NCBI GenBank assembly: GCA_948144175.1
Contig: CANXME010002549.1
Location: 1,951,501-2,015,500 of the forward strand
Source of the DNA: Closterium sp. NIES-65
Lineage: Eukaryota > Streptophyta > Zygnematophyceae > Desmidiales > Closteriaceae
DNA: 64,000 nt
Reading direction: 5' to 3'
In this document: piece by piece, positions 1 to 12,800 of the stretch
Layout of the letters: every line of letters starts with the position of its first letter
How positions within the stretch are numbered: position 1 is the first letter of the stretch
Translations under genes and position numbers: made by a program
The notes under the pieces: generated by a model
What the model was told of the DNA's origin: nothing
The model's database searches: none
Seen by the model: only the letters and a program-made list of their open reading frames with translations

Positions 1-205
1 CATGCCACCATGCCCTTGCCATGCCACCATGCCCTTGCCATGCCACCATGCCCTTGCCATGCCACCATGCCCTTGCCATCCCACCATGCCCTTGGCATGC
101 CACCATGCCTTTGCCATCCCACCATGCCCTTGCCATCCCACCATGCCCTTGCCATGCCACCATGCCCTTGCCATGCCACCATGCCCTTGCTATGGCACCT
201 CCCCC
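1..205. repeat. 19-bp minisatellite
   Basis: About ten tandem copies of a 19-bp unit (CATGCCACCATGCCCTTGC) with a few substitutions. It lies in the intron upstream of the first visible VPS53 exon. Confidence 0.9.
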
Positions 206-298
206 AACCAACACTGCGTGCCTCTCCTTCCTCCCCATCCACTCTGCTCCCCACGCCGCCCTCCCGCGTGCGCAGCACCCCTGTGTGTGATGTCACCA

Positions 299-656
299 CG
301 CCCTTCTCCGTGCCCCCCTGCCCTTCTCCGTGCCCCCCCTGCCCTTCTCCGTGCCCCCCTGCCCTTCTCCGTGCCCCCCTGCCCTTCTCCGTGCCCCCCT
401 GCCCTTCTCCGTGCCCCCCTGCCCTTCTCCGTGCCCCCCTGCCCTTCTCCGTGCCCCCCTGCCCTTCTCCGTGCCCCCCTGCCCTTCTCCGTGCCCCCCT
501 GCCCTTCTCCGTGCCCCCCTGCCCTTCTCCGTGCCCCCCTGCCCTTCTCCGTGCCCCCCTGCCCTTCTCCGTGCCCCCCTGCCCTTCTCCGTGCCCCCCT
601 GCCCTTCTCCGTGCCCCCCTGCCCTGCCCTGCCCTGCCCTGCCCTGCCCTGCCCTG
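299..656. repeat. 20-bp minisatellite followed by CCCTG pentamers
   Basis: Sixteen nearly perfect 20-bp units (CCCTTCTCCGTGCCCCCCTG), then seven CCCTG pentamers that appear to grow from the end of the unit. Strongly pyrimidine-biased, and still inside the upstream VPS53 intron. Nothing gene-like is seen between 657 and 892 apart from the pyrimidine tract and acceptor at 891-892. Confidence 0.9.
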
Positions 657-892
657 CCTGCCTTCAGACACCGCACCCGCACCCACAACCACCCTCGCCC
701 AGCATGCGATGCGCGCCTTCTCCCCTGCCCATCCCATTGTGTCGCTCACTTCGCTTCGCCTGCGCCACAACCATGCTGCACTTACCCACCTACCCTCCCA
801 CACCAAGCATGCCAACTGTATCGCTCCTCCATGCCCCAACCTCCCCAACCCCCCCTGCTTCACCCGCTCCAACCCCCCCCCAACGACGGCAG

Positions 893-3800
893 GCGGTGAC
901 GCAACTGTTGGCGCACTTTGAGGCGTACCGCGACATCCCCAAGATAGCGGAGCTGCAGGGGCGGGTGGCGGCGCTCAAGGCCACGCTCAAGTCGCACATC
1001 TTCTCCGACTTCTCCACGTGTGTGCCGCCCCCCCAACCTGCCCCGCCGCCCTGCACGCCTGCACCTTGCACCACTGCTCTTGCCCTTTTCATGCTCCATG
1101 TGTACCCTGTCATGCCATGTTATGCATTGCCGTCTACCCATCTGCCATGCCATGCTATGTGCACATTACAGCACGACTCCTACTCGCATGCGTGCCACAC
1201 AATGTGCGTGGCTGGAGTGCCACACAATGTGCGTGGCTGGAGTGCCACACAATGTGCGTGGCTGGAGTGCCTCGTGTGGATGGACCAGCTGCGCTGCGCA
1301 CTGCTCCTTGGCTGACTGTCCATCATGTGCATCTCCATTCTTCTCCCTGTCCCCCCCCTCCCCCCCCAGCCTGGGCACGCCAGTGATGAGGGAGAACGGG
1401 CAGGTGATGCAGCAGCTGGCGGACGCGTGTCTGGTGGTGGCGGCGCTGGACGGCGAGGGGCACGCACGGGACGAGCTCGTGCGCTCCGTGTGCAGCAAGG
1501 AGCTCACTGCGTACCAGCAGATCTTCCAGGGCACGGGTCAGTACCAGCAGATCTTCCAGGGCACAGGTCAGTGCCAGCAGATCTTCCAGGGCACGGGTCA
1601 GTGCTTTCCCCTTCCACTCTCACTTTGTCAGTCTTTAAATTGTTGGCTTTGTTTCTCTTCCACTCGCGTCTCTATTCCTGTGCCCCACCTCTGTCCCTTG
1701 TGTCAAACCCCTCTGTCCGCCCCACTGCCGTTCCTGGGTGAGTGCCTCTCTCCTCCCCCTGTCCCCCTCACCCTTTCCACCTCGTGCCCCTCTCGCTCTC
1801 CCCCTCCCCACCTGGCAGACGTGGCGCGGATGGACAAGGTGGAGAGGCGGTACGTGTGGGTGAAGAGGCAGATGAAGCTGAACGAGGACGTGTGGCGCAT
1901 CTTCCCACCCGCCTGGCACGTGCAGCGCCTCCTCTGCTCGCACTTCTGCCGCATCACCCGGTGGGTGGGTGGGCATGGGGGAACCTCATCACTCGGTGGA
2001 TGGGGTGTGTGGTCCCATGGGGGGCCGGTACAGGGGATGGATGAACGCCAGCACGAGGGCTCAGATGGCGCTGGCTGTGATGTGGGCTCAGATGGCGCTG
2101 GCTGTGATGTGGGCTCAGATGGCGCTGGCTGTGATGTGGGCTCAGATGGCGCTGGCTGTGATGTGGGCTCAGATGGCGCTGGCTGTGATGTGGGCTCAGA
2201 TGGCGCTGGCTGTGATGTGGGCTCAGATGGCGCTGGCTGTGATGTGGGCTCAGATGGCGCTGGCTGTGATGTGGGCTCAGATGGCGCTGGCTGTGATGTG
2301 GGCTCAGATGGCGCTGGCTGTGATGTGGGCTCAGATGGCGCTGGCTGTGATGTGGGCTCAGATGGCGCTGGCTGTGATGTGGGCTCAGATGGCGCTGGCT
2401 GTGATGTGGGCTCAGATGGCGCTGGCTGTGATGTGGGCTCAGATGGCGCTGGCTGTGATGTGGGCTCAGATGGCGCTGGCTGTGATGTGGGCTCAGATGG
2501 CGCTGGCTGTGATGTGGGCTCAGATGGCGCTGGCTGTGATGTGGGCTCAGATGGCGCTGGCTGTGATGTGGGCTCAGATGGCGCTGGCTGTGATGTGGGC
2601 TCAGATGGCGCTGGCTGTGATGTGGGCTCAGATGGCGCTGGCTGTGATGTGGGCTCAGATGGCGCTGGCTGTGATGTGGGCTCAGATGGCGCTGGCTGTG
2701 ATGTGGGCTCAGATGGCGCTGGCTGTGATGTGGGCTCAGATGGCGCTGGCTGTGATGTGGGCTCAGATGGCGCTGGCTGTGATGTGGGCTCAGATGGCGC
2801 TGGCTGTGATGTGGGCTCAGATGGCGCTGGCTGTGATGTGGGCTCAGATGGCGCTGGCTGTGATGTGGGCTCAGATGGCGCTGGCTGTGATGTGGGCTCA
2901 GATGGCGCTGGCTGTGATGTGGGCTCAGATGGCGCTGGCTTGTGATGTGGGCTCAGATGGCGCTGGCTGTGATGTGGGCTCAGATGGCGCTGGCTGTGAT
3001 GTGGGCTCAGATGGCGCTGGCTGTGATGTGGGCTCAGATGGCGCTGGCTGTGATGTGGGCTCAGATGGCGCTGGCTGTGATGTGGGCTCAGATGGCGTTG
3101 GCTGTGATGTGGGCTCAGATGGCGCTGGCTGTGATGTGGGCTCAGATGGCGCTGGCTGTGATGTGGGCTCAGATGGCGCTGGCTGTGATGTGGGCTCAGA
3201 TGGCGCTGGCTGTGATGTGGGCTCAGATGGCGCTGGCTGTGATGTGGGCTCAGATGGCGCTGGCTGTGATGTGGGCTCAGATGGCGCTGGCTGTGATGTG
3301 GGCTCAGATGGCGCTGGCTGTGATGTGGGCTCAGATGGCGCTGGCTGTGATGTGGGCTCAGATGGCGCTGGCTGTGATGTGGGCTCAGATGGCGCTGGCT
3401 GTGATGTGGGCTCAGATGGCGCTGGCTGTGATGTGGGCTCAGATGGCGCTGGCTGTGATGTGGGCTCAGATGGCGCTGGCTGTGATGTGGGCTCAGATGG
3501 CGCTGGCTGTGATGTGGGCTCAGATGGCGCTGGCTGTGATGTGGGCTCAGATGGCGCTGGCTGTGATGTGGGCTCAGATGGCGCTGGCTGTGATGTGGGC
3601 TCAGATGGCGCTGGCTGTGATGTGGGCTCAGATGGCGCTGGCTGTGATGTGGGCTCAGATGGCGCTGGCTGTGATGTGGGCTCAGATGGCGCTGGCTGTG
3701 ATGTGGGCTCAGATGGCGCTGGCTGTGATGTGGGCTCAGATGGCGCTGGCTGTGATGTGGGCTCAGATGGCGCTGGCTGTGATGTGGGCTCAGATGGCGC

Positions 3801-6800
3801 TGGCTGTGATGTGGGCTCAGATGGCGCTGGCTGTGATGTGGGCTCAGATGGCGCTGGCTGTGATGTGGGCTCAGATGGCGCTGGCTGTGATGTGGGCTCA
3901 GATGGCGCTGGCTGTGATGTGGGCTCAGATGGCGCTGGCTGTGATGTGGGCTCAGATGGCGCTGGCTGTGATGTGGGCTCAGATGGCGCTGGCTGTGATG
4001 TGGGCTCAGATGGCGCTGGCTGTGATGTGGGCTCAGATGGCGCTGGCTGTGATGTGGGCTCAGATGGCGCTGGCTGTGATGTGGGCTCAGATGGCGCTGG
4101 CTATGATGTGGGCTCAGATGGCGCTGGCTGTGATGTGGGCTCAGATGGCGCTGGCTGTGATGTGGGCTCAGATGGCGCTGGCTGTGATGTGGGCTCAGAT
4201 GGCGCTGGCTGTGATGTGGGCTCAGATGGCGCTGGCTGTGATGTGGGCTCAGATGGCGCTGGCTGTGATGTGGGCTCAGATGGCGCTGGCTGTGATGTGG
4301 GCTCAGATGGCGCTGGCTGTGATGTGGGCTCAGATGGCGCTGGCTGTGATGTGGGCTCAGATGGCGCTGGCTGTGATGTGGGCTCAGATGGCGCTGGCTG
4401 TGATGTGGGCTCAGATGGCGCTGGCTGTGATGTGGGCTCAGATGGCGCTGGCTGTGATGTGGGCTCAGATGGCGCTGGCTGTGATGTGGGCTCAGATGGC
4501 GCTGGCTGTGATGTGGGCTCAGATGGCGCTGGCTGTGATGTGGGCTCAGATGGCGCTGGCTGTGATGTGGGCTCAGATGGCGCTGGCTGTGATGTGGGCT
4601 CAGATGGCGCTGGCTGTGATGTGGGCTCAGATGGCGCTGGCTGTGATGTGGGCTCAGATGGCGCTGGCTGTGATGTGGGCTCAGATGGCGCTGGCTGTGA
4701 TGTGGGCTCAGATGGCGCTGGCTGTGATGTGGGCTCAGATGGCGCTGGCTGTGATGTGGGCTCAGATGGCGCTGGCTGTGATGTGGGCTCAGATGGCGCT
4801 GGCTGTGATGTGGGCTCAGATGGCGCTGGCTGTGATGTGGGCTCAGATGGCGCTGGCTGTGATGTGGGCTCAGATGGCGCTGGCTGTGATGTGGGCTCAG
4901 ATGGCGCTGGCTATGATGTGGGCTCAGATGGCGCTGGCTGTGATGTGGGCTCAGATGGCGCTGGCTGTGATGTGGGCTCAGATGGCGCTGGCTGTGATGT
5001 GGGCTCAGATGGCGCTGGCTGTGATGTGGGCTCAGATGGCGCTGGCTGTGATGTGGGCTCAGATGGCGCTGGCTGTGATGTGGGCTCAGATGGCGCTGGC
5101 TGTGATGTGGGCTCAGATGGCGCTGGCTGTGATGTGGGCTCAGATGGCGCTGGCTGTGATGTGGGCTCAGATGGCGCTGGCTGTGATGTGGGCTCAGATG
5201 GCGCTGGCTGTGATGTGGGCTCAGATGGCGCTGGCTGTGACGTGGGCTCAGATGGCGCTGGCTGTGATGTGGGCTCAGATGGCGCTGGCTGTGATGTGGG
5301 CTCAGATGGCGCTGGCTGTGATGTGGGCTCAGATGGCGCTGGCTGTGATGTGGGCTCAGATGGCGCTGGCTGTGATGTGGGCTCAGATGGCGCTGGCTGT
5401 GATGTGGGCTCAGATGGCGCTGGCTGTGATGTGGGCTCAGATGGCGCTGGCTGTGATGTGGGCTCAGATGGCGCTGGCTGTGATGTGGGCTCAGATGGCG
5501 CTGGCTGTGATGTGGGCTCAGATGGCGCTGGCTGTGATGTGGGCTCAGATGGCGCTGGCTGTGATGTGGGCTCAGATGGCGCTGGCTGTGATGTGGGCTC
5601 AGATGGCGTTGGCTGTGATGTGGGCTCAGATGGCGCTGGCTGTGATGTGGGCTCAGATGGCGCTGGCTGTGATGTGGGCTCAGATGGCGCTGGCTGTGAT
5701 GTGGGCTCAGATGGCGCTGGCTGTGATGTGGGCTCAGATGGCGCTGGCTGTGATGTGGGCTCAGATGGCGCTGGCTGTGATGTGGGCTCAGATGGCGCTG
5801 GCTGTGATGTGGGCTCAGATGGCGCTGGCTGTGATGTGGGCTCAGATGGCGCTGGCTGTGATGTGGGCTCAGATGGCGCTGGCTGTGATGTGGGCTCAGA
5901 TGGCGCTGGCTGTGATGTGGGCTCAGATGGCGCTGGTTGTGATGTGGGCTCAGATGGCGCTGGCTGTGATGTGGGCTCAGATGGCGCTGGCTGTGATGTG
6001 GGCTCAGATGGCGCTGGCTGTGATGTGGGCTCAGATGGCGCTGGCTGTGATGTGGGCTCAGATGGCGCTGGCTGTGATGTGGGCTCAGATGGCGCTGGCT
6101 GTGATGTGGGCTCAGATGGCGCTGGCTGTGATGTGGGCTCAGATGGCGCTGGCTGTGATGTGGGCTCAGATGGCGCTGGCTGTGATGTGGGCTCAGATGG
6201 CGCTGGCTGTGATGTGGGCTCAGATGGCGCTGGCTGTGATGTGGGCTCAGATGGCGCTGGCTGTGATGTGGGCTCAGATGGCGCTGGCTGTGATGTGGGC
6301 TCAGATGGCGCTGGCTGTGATGTGGGCTCAGATGGCGCTGGCTGTGATGTGGGCTCAGATGGCGCTGGCTGTGATGTGGGCTCAGATGGCGCTGGCTGTG
6401 ATGTGGGCTCAGATGGCGCTGGCTGTGATGTGGGCTCAGATGGCGCTGGCTGTGATGTGGGCTCAGATGGCGCTGGCTGTGATGTGGGCTCAGATGGCGC
6501 TGGCTGTGATGTGGGCTCAGATGGCGCTGGCTGTGATGTGGGCTCAGATGGCGCTGGCTGTGATGTGGGCTCAGATGGCGCTGGCTGTGATGTGGGCTCA
6601 GATGGCGCTGGCTGTGATGTGGGCTCAGATGGCGCTGGCTGTGATGTGGGCTCAGATGGCGCTGGCTGTGATGTGGGCTCAGATGGCGCTGGTTGTGATG
6701 TGGGCTCAGATGGCGCTGGCTGTGATGTGGGCTCAGATGGCGCTGGCTGTGATGTGGGCTCAGATGGCGCTGGCTGTGATGTGGGCTCAGATGGCGCTGG

Positions 6801-9800
6801 CTGTGATGTGGGCTCAGATGGCGCTGGCTGTGATGTGGGCTCAGATGGCGCTGGCTGTGATGTGGGCTCAGATGGCGCTGGCTGTGATGTGGGCTCAGAT
6901 GGCGCTGGCTGTGACGTGGGCTCAGATGGCGCTGGCTGTGATGTGGGCTCAGATGGCGCTGGCTGTGATGTGGGCTCAGATGGCGCTGGCTGTGATGTGG
7001 GCTCAGATGGCGCTGGCTGTGATGTGGGCTCAGATGGCGCTGGCTGTGATGTGGGCTCAGATGGCGCTGGCTGTGATGTGGGCTCAGATGGCGCTGGCTG
7101 TGATGTGGGCTCAGATGGCGCTGGCTGTGATGTGGGCTCAGATGGCGCTGGCTGTGATGTGGGCTCAGATGGCGCTGGCTGTGATGTGGGCCACCTCAAC
7201 CACGCTACCCGTGCACTCTCTTGCCCCTGCTTCTTCTGACTCCTTTTCCATTGTGCTTGCATGCTAATGGCTGTCTCACTCACCTTGAACGTGTGCATTC
7301 GCGTGGCGTGAGATGGCATGGCATGGTCTGGCATGGCACGGTCTGTCATGGCATGTCTGGCATGGGGTGGTGTGGCGTGGCATGGCATGGCATGGCATGG
7401 CATTGCGTGGCATGGCATGGCATGGCATGGCATGGCGTGGCATGGCATGGCATGGCGTGGCGGGGCATGGCATGGCATGGCATGGCATGGCGTGGCATGG
7501 CATGGCATGGCGTGGCGTGGCATGGCATGGCGTGGCATGGCATGGCGTGGCGTGGCATGGCATGGCACGGAGCATGCAGGGCGCAGTTGAAGGAGCAGCT
7601 GGACGGATCCAAGGACAGACCAGATGTCACCACGCTCTTGCAGGTCACACCCCGTGCAGGTTATATTATACCTGGTGCAGGTCATTCATACCTGATGCAG
7701 GTCATACCTGGTGCAGGTCATACCCGGTGCAGGTCATACCTGGTGCAGGTCATACCCGGTGCAGAGTCCAGCTGCGCATGTGTGCTGCTGACTCTGACTT
7801 CACGGTGGCGTCAAATTAATGGACTCTAGTGATCAGCATCTCATACCCAGTGTTTCCTGCACTCTCCACGACTCGTTGCCTGAACCTTCCACTTCCCACC
7901 TCGACCCACCCGCTACTTCCCCACCCCCCCTCCCTCCTCCCCTCCCCGCCCTCCCCTCCTCTCCACACTCCCCCTCCCCCCCCACCAGGCGTTGGAGCGC
8001 ACGTTGGAGTTTGAGGACGACCTGGCCAAGCGCTTCCCCCCCGCGCCTGCCGCGGGCGCTGCCTCGCCCTCCTCGCCTGCTGCCGCTGCCCCCGCTGCTG
8101 GCGCCACTGATGTGGATGTGAGTCGCAGCGGGCGGGTGGGAGGGAGGGGAGGAAAGGCAGTGTGGCAGAGGGGGCTTGCGTGGGAAGATTATTAGCAAGG
8201 AAGAAGGCGAGCAGGGCGCGTGACGAATGGCCTTGAACACCAGTTGAACCCGGGCCAACCGGGCCCAGAACATTGCATTGCAGTCACACTCGTCCAACCT
8301 CTCCCGTTCCCGTGCTGCCTGCATGCAGTTTCAGTTCCAAGGGGCCATCTCATCGTGCTTTGAGCCGCACCTGGGGGTGTATGTGGACCTCGAGGAGCGC
8401 ACACTAGTGGACACACTTGACAAGCTTGTGCAGGTGATAGGCTGGTGCAGGTGACAACCGGTGCAGGTGACAACCGGTGCAGGTGACAACCGGTGCAGGT
8501 GACAACTGGTGCAGGTGACAACCGGTGCAGGTGACAACCGGTGCAGGTGACAACCGGTGCAGGTGACAACCGGATAAAAAACGTTGTGACTGACTGTATC
8601 TGTAGGTTGAGCACCATTTCGTAAGAAAGTTAGGATTGACCGTTAAAAATTCTACCTAAAGTTACTTCTCCAACAGGTACACTTAAAGGAGCTCCGCTCA
8701 TTCATCGATTGTCCTGTTTTTCTTTTCTGTGATGGTGCCGTGTGGTGCCGTGTGGTGCCGTGTGGTGCATGATTCACGGCAGGAGGAGACATGGGAGGCG
8801 GAGGAAGGCAGCCAAACCAATATCCTGCGCAGCAGCTCAGAGGTGGGAGGGTAACCGTAGTTGGGAGGAGTTGGGATGTGAGGGGGCATAGAAGCAGTCT
8901 CGACATCGCTGCTCTCAATCGTCCATTTGTTTTCATTGTAAACTTTCCTACAATGCCATCCTGCGTAGCCTGCGCCCCTGCTGTGCGGCAGATGTTTCTG
9001 GCGATCCGCAAGAGCTTCAACCGCTGCTGCCAGCTCACCAGGAAGCAAACGCTGCTCAGCCTCTTCCAGGTGAGCCTTCTTTGAGCAATAATGTGATGCC
9101 AGACTAATTGGCCTTGATGTGATTCTTCCTTTTGGGCGTCCTCAGTGTTCTCCTCTTCCCAAGCCACTTGTCTCCGCCTTTACATCATCAATGTGAGCAC
9201 CAGAGGCTCCTGCTGTTGGAGAGCTAGAATTGATACATTGAATAATGAGCCAAGAGGCTCTTTAGTACAAACAATGAGCAAGAGAGAGATGAGAGGGAAG
9301 CTTACCCTATTGGCCAATAAGTTGGCCAATGGGTGAGCTTGCTTGTGACCCAAGCAACCACAAATGTGTGTTGGTTGGGATTGGTTGAGCTAAGGACCAA
9401 TCCCAACCAACCACAAAATGTGGTTGGAGGGTACACTAAGCAACCCCCCAATTTATAAATGTGCTACACTTCTAGCCTATGTATGTTGTATGAAATATGA
9501 AATTACAACACCTGCTGCATGCACATCACTCGTCTCTCATCAGTGCTACCCCCTCCCCCCTCCCCCATCCGCCCCTCGTCCCGCCGTCTCCAGGTGTTCA
9601 AGCGTGTGCTGCGGCAGTACGCGGCGCGCCTCAGCGCCCGCCTGCCCCGCGCTGCCCAACCCACCGCAGGGGGCGAGTGGCAAGTCAAGGTGGGGCGGGG
9701 GGTAGGGTGAGGCGCATGGGGGTATGGCGGGGGAAGGGCCAAGGGGGCAAGGAGAGCACGGTGGGGATGAGAAGGCGGGGCAAGTAGGCATGCGATGGAT

Positions 9801-12800
9801 GTTGGGTGGGGGGGGGGGAAGGGTGGAGTGGATGAGATGCATGGATGCATGGATGCATGGATGCATATGGATGCATGGATGCATGGATGCATGGATGCAT
9901 GGATGCATGGGCGAGTGGGGAGGGCCGCAGGGAGCTGGCGGGGTGGGGTGGGTGGGGAGGTAGCAGTGGTTACAGGAGGCATGGCTCCACGCATGAGCGT
10001 TCGTGTGCTGTCAGCCTCGGCCGCCGTTGCAGTGCTGCTCCTTCGTGCTCTCTCCTCCTTCCCTTCCTTCCCGCCCACTCCCATTCTCCCCGTTTCTTTA
10101 TTGCACACAAGCTTGCACCTACAAATGGAAAGAAGAGGCGAGTCACACTCATTTCTATGTGCGCTGATTCTCGTCTGCCTCTGCCCACCCCGCACGTCTG
10201 GGCCCATGCGCGCAGATGACAGAGAAGGATGAGCGAGTGGTGTGCTACATCATCAACACAGCCGAGTACTGCCATGAGACGGTGAGTCTAGCTATGCTGC
10301 TCGTTACTCGTGCATCTCTCCATTCTCTCTTTCCTTTACAGTTCCTCCTTTCTACTTCTTCCCTCTCGTTACCACCGCTTCTCATTGCCACCCTCTCGTT
10401 ACCACCGCTTCTCATTGCCACCCTCTCGTCTCCCCTGTGCCCCTTTCCACGCCACCTCCCTTCCCTCTCTCCTCCCCCCATCCCCTCTTCCTTCGTGCCT
10501 CGTCTCTCCTTGGTGGGCAGCACAGCAGGCAGGGAGTGCACAAGCGGTCACCGGCACGACTGCTCCACGGCCGCTTGCATGCACCCACACCTCTCACGCC
10601 TCTATCTCCCTACCCTCTCTTCCTCCCCACTTGGTCTCCCCCCACGGCAGGCGGCATAGCTGGCGGAGAGCGGCGAATCGCGTCGTTGCGACGCTGGTGG
10701 GCTCACACTCATGCAACAGCAATCACCTCGTGTCCCTGCACCCCACCCTCTCGCCCCTTTCACTTGTCTCCCCCATGGCAGGCGGCCCAGCTGGCGGAGA
10801 GTGTGGCGAACCGCATCGATGCGGCGCTGGTGGGGTCCGTCGACATCAGCGACGAGCAGGTGGGATCCGTTGACATCAGCGACGAGCAGGTGGGATCCGT
10901 TGACATCAGCGATGAGCAGGTGGGATCCGTTGACATCAGCGACGAGCAGGTGGGATCCGTTGACATCAGCGACGAGCAGGTGGGATCCGTTGACATCAGC
11001 GACGAGCACGTGGGATCCGTTGACATCAGCGACGAGCAGGTGGGATCCTTCGACATCAGCGACGAGCAGGTGGGATCCGTCGACATCAGCGACGAGCAGG
11101 TGGGATCCGTTGACATCAGCGACGAGCAGGTGGGATCCGTTGACATCAGCGACGAGCAGGTGGGATCCGTCGACACCAGCGACGAGCAGGTGGGATCCGT
11201 CGACATCAGCGACGAGCAGGTGGGATCCGTCGACATCAGCGACGAGCAGGTGGGATCCGTCGACATCAACGACGAGCAGGTGGGATCCGTAGACATCAGC
11301 GACAAGCAGGTGGGATCCGTCGACATCAGCGACGAGCAGGTGGGATCCGTCGACATCAGCGACGAGCAGGTGGGATCCGTTGACATCAGCGACGAGCAGG
11401 TGGGATCCGTTGACATCAGCGACGAGCAGGTGGGATTCGTTGACATCAGCGACGAGCAGGTGGGATTCGTTGACATCAGCGACGAGCAGGTGGGATCCGT
11501 TGACATAAGCGACGAGCAGGTGGGATCCGTCGACATCAGCGACGAGCAGGTGGGATCCGTTGACATCAGCGACGAGCAGGTGGGATCCGTCGACATCAGC
11601 GACGAGCAGGTGGGATCCGTTGACATCAGCGACGAGCAGTTGGGATCCGTTGACATCAGCGACGAGCAGGTGGGATCCGTTGACATCAGCGACGAGCAGG
11701 TGGGATCCGTTGACATCAGCGACGAGCAGGTGGGATCCGTTGACATCAGCGACGAGCAGGTGGGATCCGTCGACATCAGCGACGAGCAGGTGGGATCCGT
11801 TGACACCAGCGACGAGCAGGTGGGATCCGTTGACATCAGCGACGAGCAGGTGGGATCCGTTGACATCAGCGACGAGCAGGTGGGATCCGTTGACATCAGC
11901 GACGAGCAGGTGGGATCCGTTGACATCAGCGACGAGCAGGTGGTGTCCGTTGACATCAGCGACGAGCAGGTGGGATCCGTTGACATCAGCGACGAGCAGG
12001 TGGGATCCGTTGACATCAGCGACGAGCAGGTGGGATCCGTTGACATCAGCGACGAGCAGGTGGGATCCGTTCACACCAGCGACGAGCAGGTGGGATCCTT
12101 TGACATCAGCGACGAGCAGGTGGGATCCGTTGACATCAGCGACGAGCAGGTGGGATCCGTCGACATCAGCGACGAGCCGGTGGGATCCGTCGACATCAGC
12201 GACGAGCAGGTGGGATCCGTCGACATCAGCGACGAGCAGGTGGGATCCGTCGACATCAGCGACGAGCAGGTGGGATCCGTCGACATCAGCGACGAGCAGG
12301 TGGGATCCGTTGACATCAGCGACGAGCAGGTGGGATCCGTTGACATCAGCGACGAGCAGGTGGGGTCCGTTGACATCAGCGACGAGCAGGTGGGGTCCGT
12401 TGACATCAGCGACGAGCAGGTGGGGTCCGTTGACATCAGCGATGAGCAGGTGGGATCCGTTGACATCAGCGACGAGCAGGTGGGATCCATTGACATCAGC
12501 GACGAGCAGGTGGGATCCGTTGACATCAGCGACGAGCAGGTGGGATCCGTTGACATCAGCGACGAGCAGGTGGGATCCGTTGACACCAGCGACGAGCAGG
12601 TGGGATCCTTTGACATCAGCGACGAGCAGGTGGGATCCGTTGACATCAGCGACGAGCAGGTGGGATCCGTCGACATCAGCGACGAGCAGGTGGGATCCGT
12701 CGACATCAGCGACGAGCAGGTGGGATCCGTCGACATCAGCGACGAGCAGGTGGGATCCGTAGACATCAGCGACAAGCAGGTGGGATCTGTCGACATCAGC

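Noticed and set aside
1-892. Additional upstream VPS53 exons within the first 892 bases
   Set aside because: No sequence matching the expected preceding VPS53 block was found; the stretch is satellites and a pyrimidine tract.
1969-7239. A 1,756-codon ORF and its frame partners across the 27-bp array
   Set aside because: The period is divisible by three, so several frames on both strands are open by construction. It is intronic to VPS53 and has no non-repeat domain.
7313-7568. Microsatellite ORFs rich in Met/Ala/Trp/His
   Set aside because: Pure pentamer composition artefact in an intron.
4911-7685. A 924-codon minus-strand TSQPAPSEP-like repeat protein, resembling a mucin or wall glycoprotein
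   Set aside because: It is the antisense shadow of the same 27-bp array and the GGCAT microsatellite, with no independent start or signal peptide.
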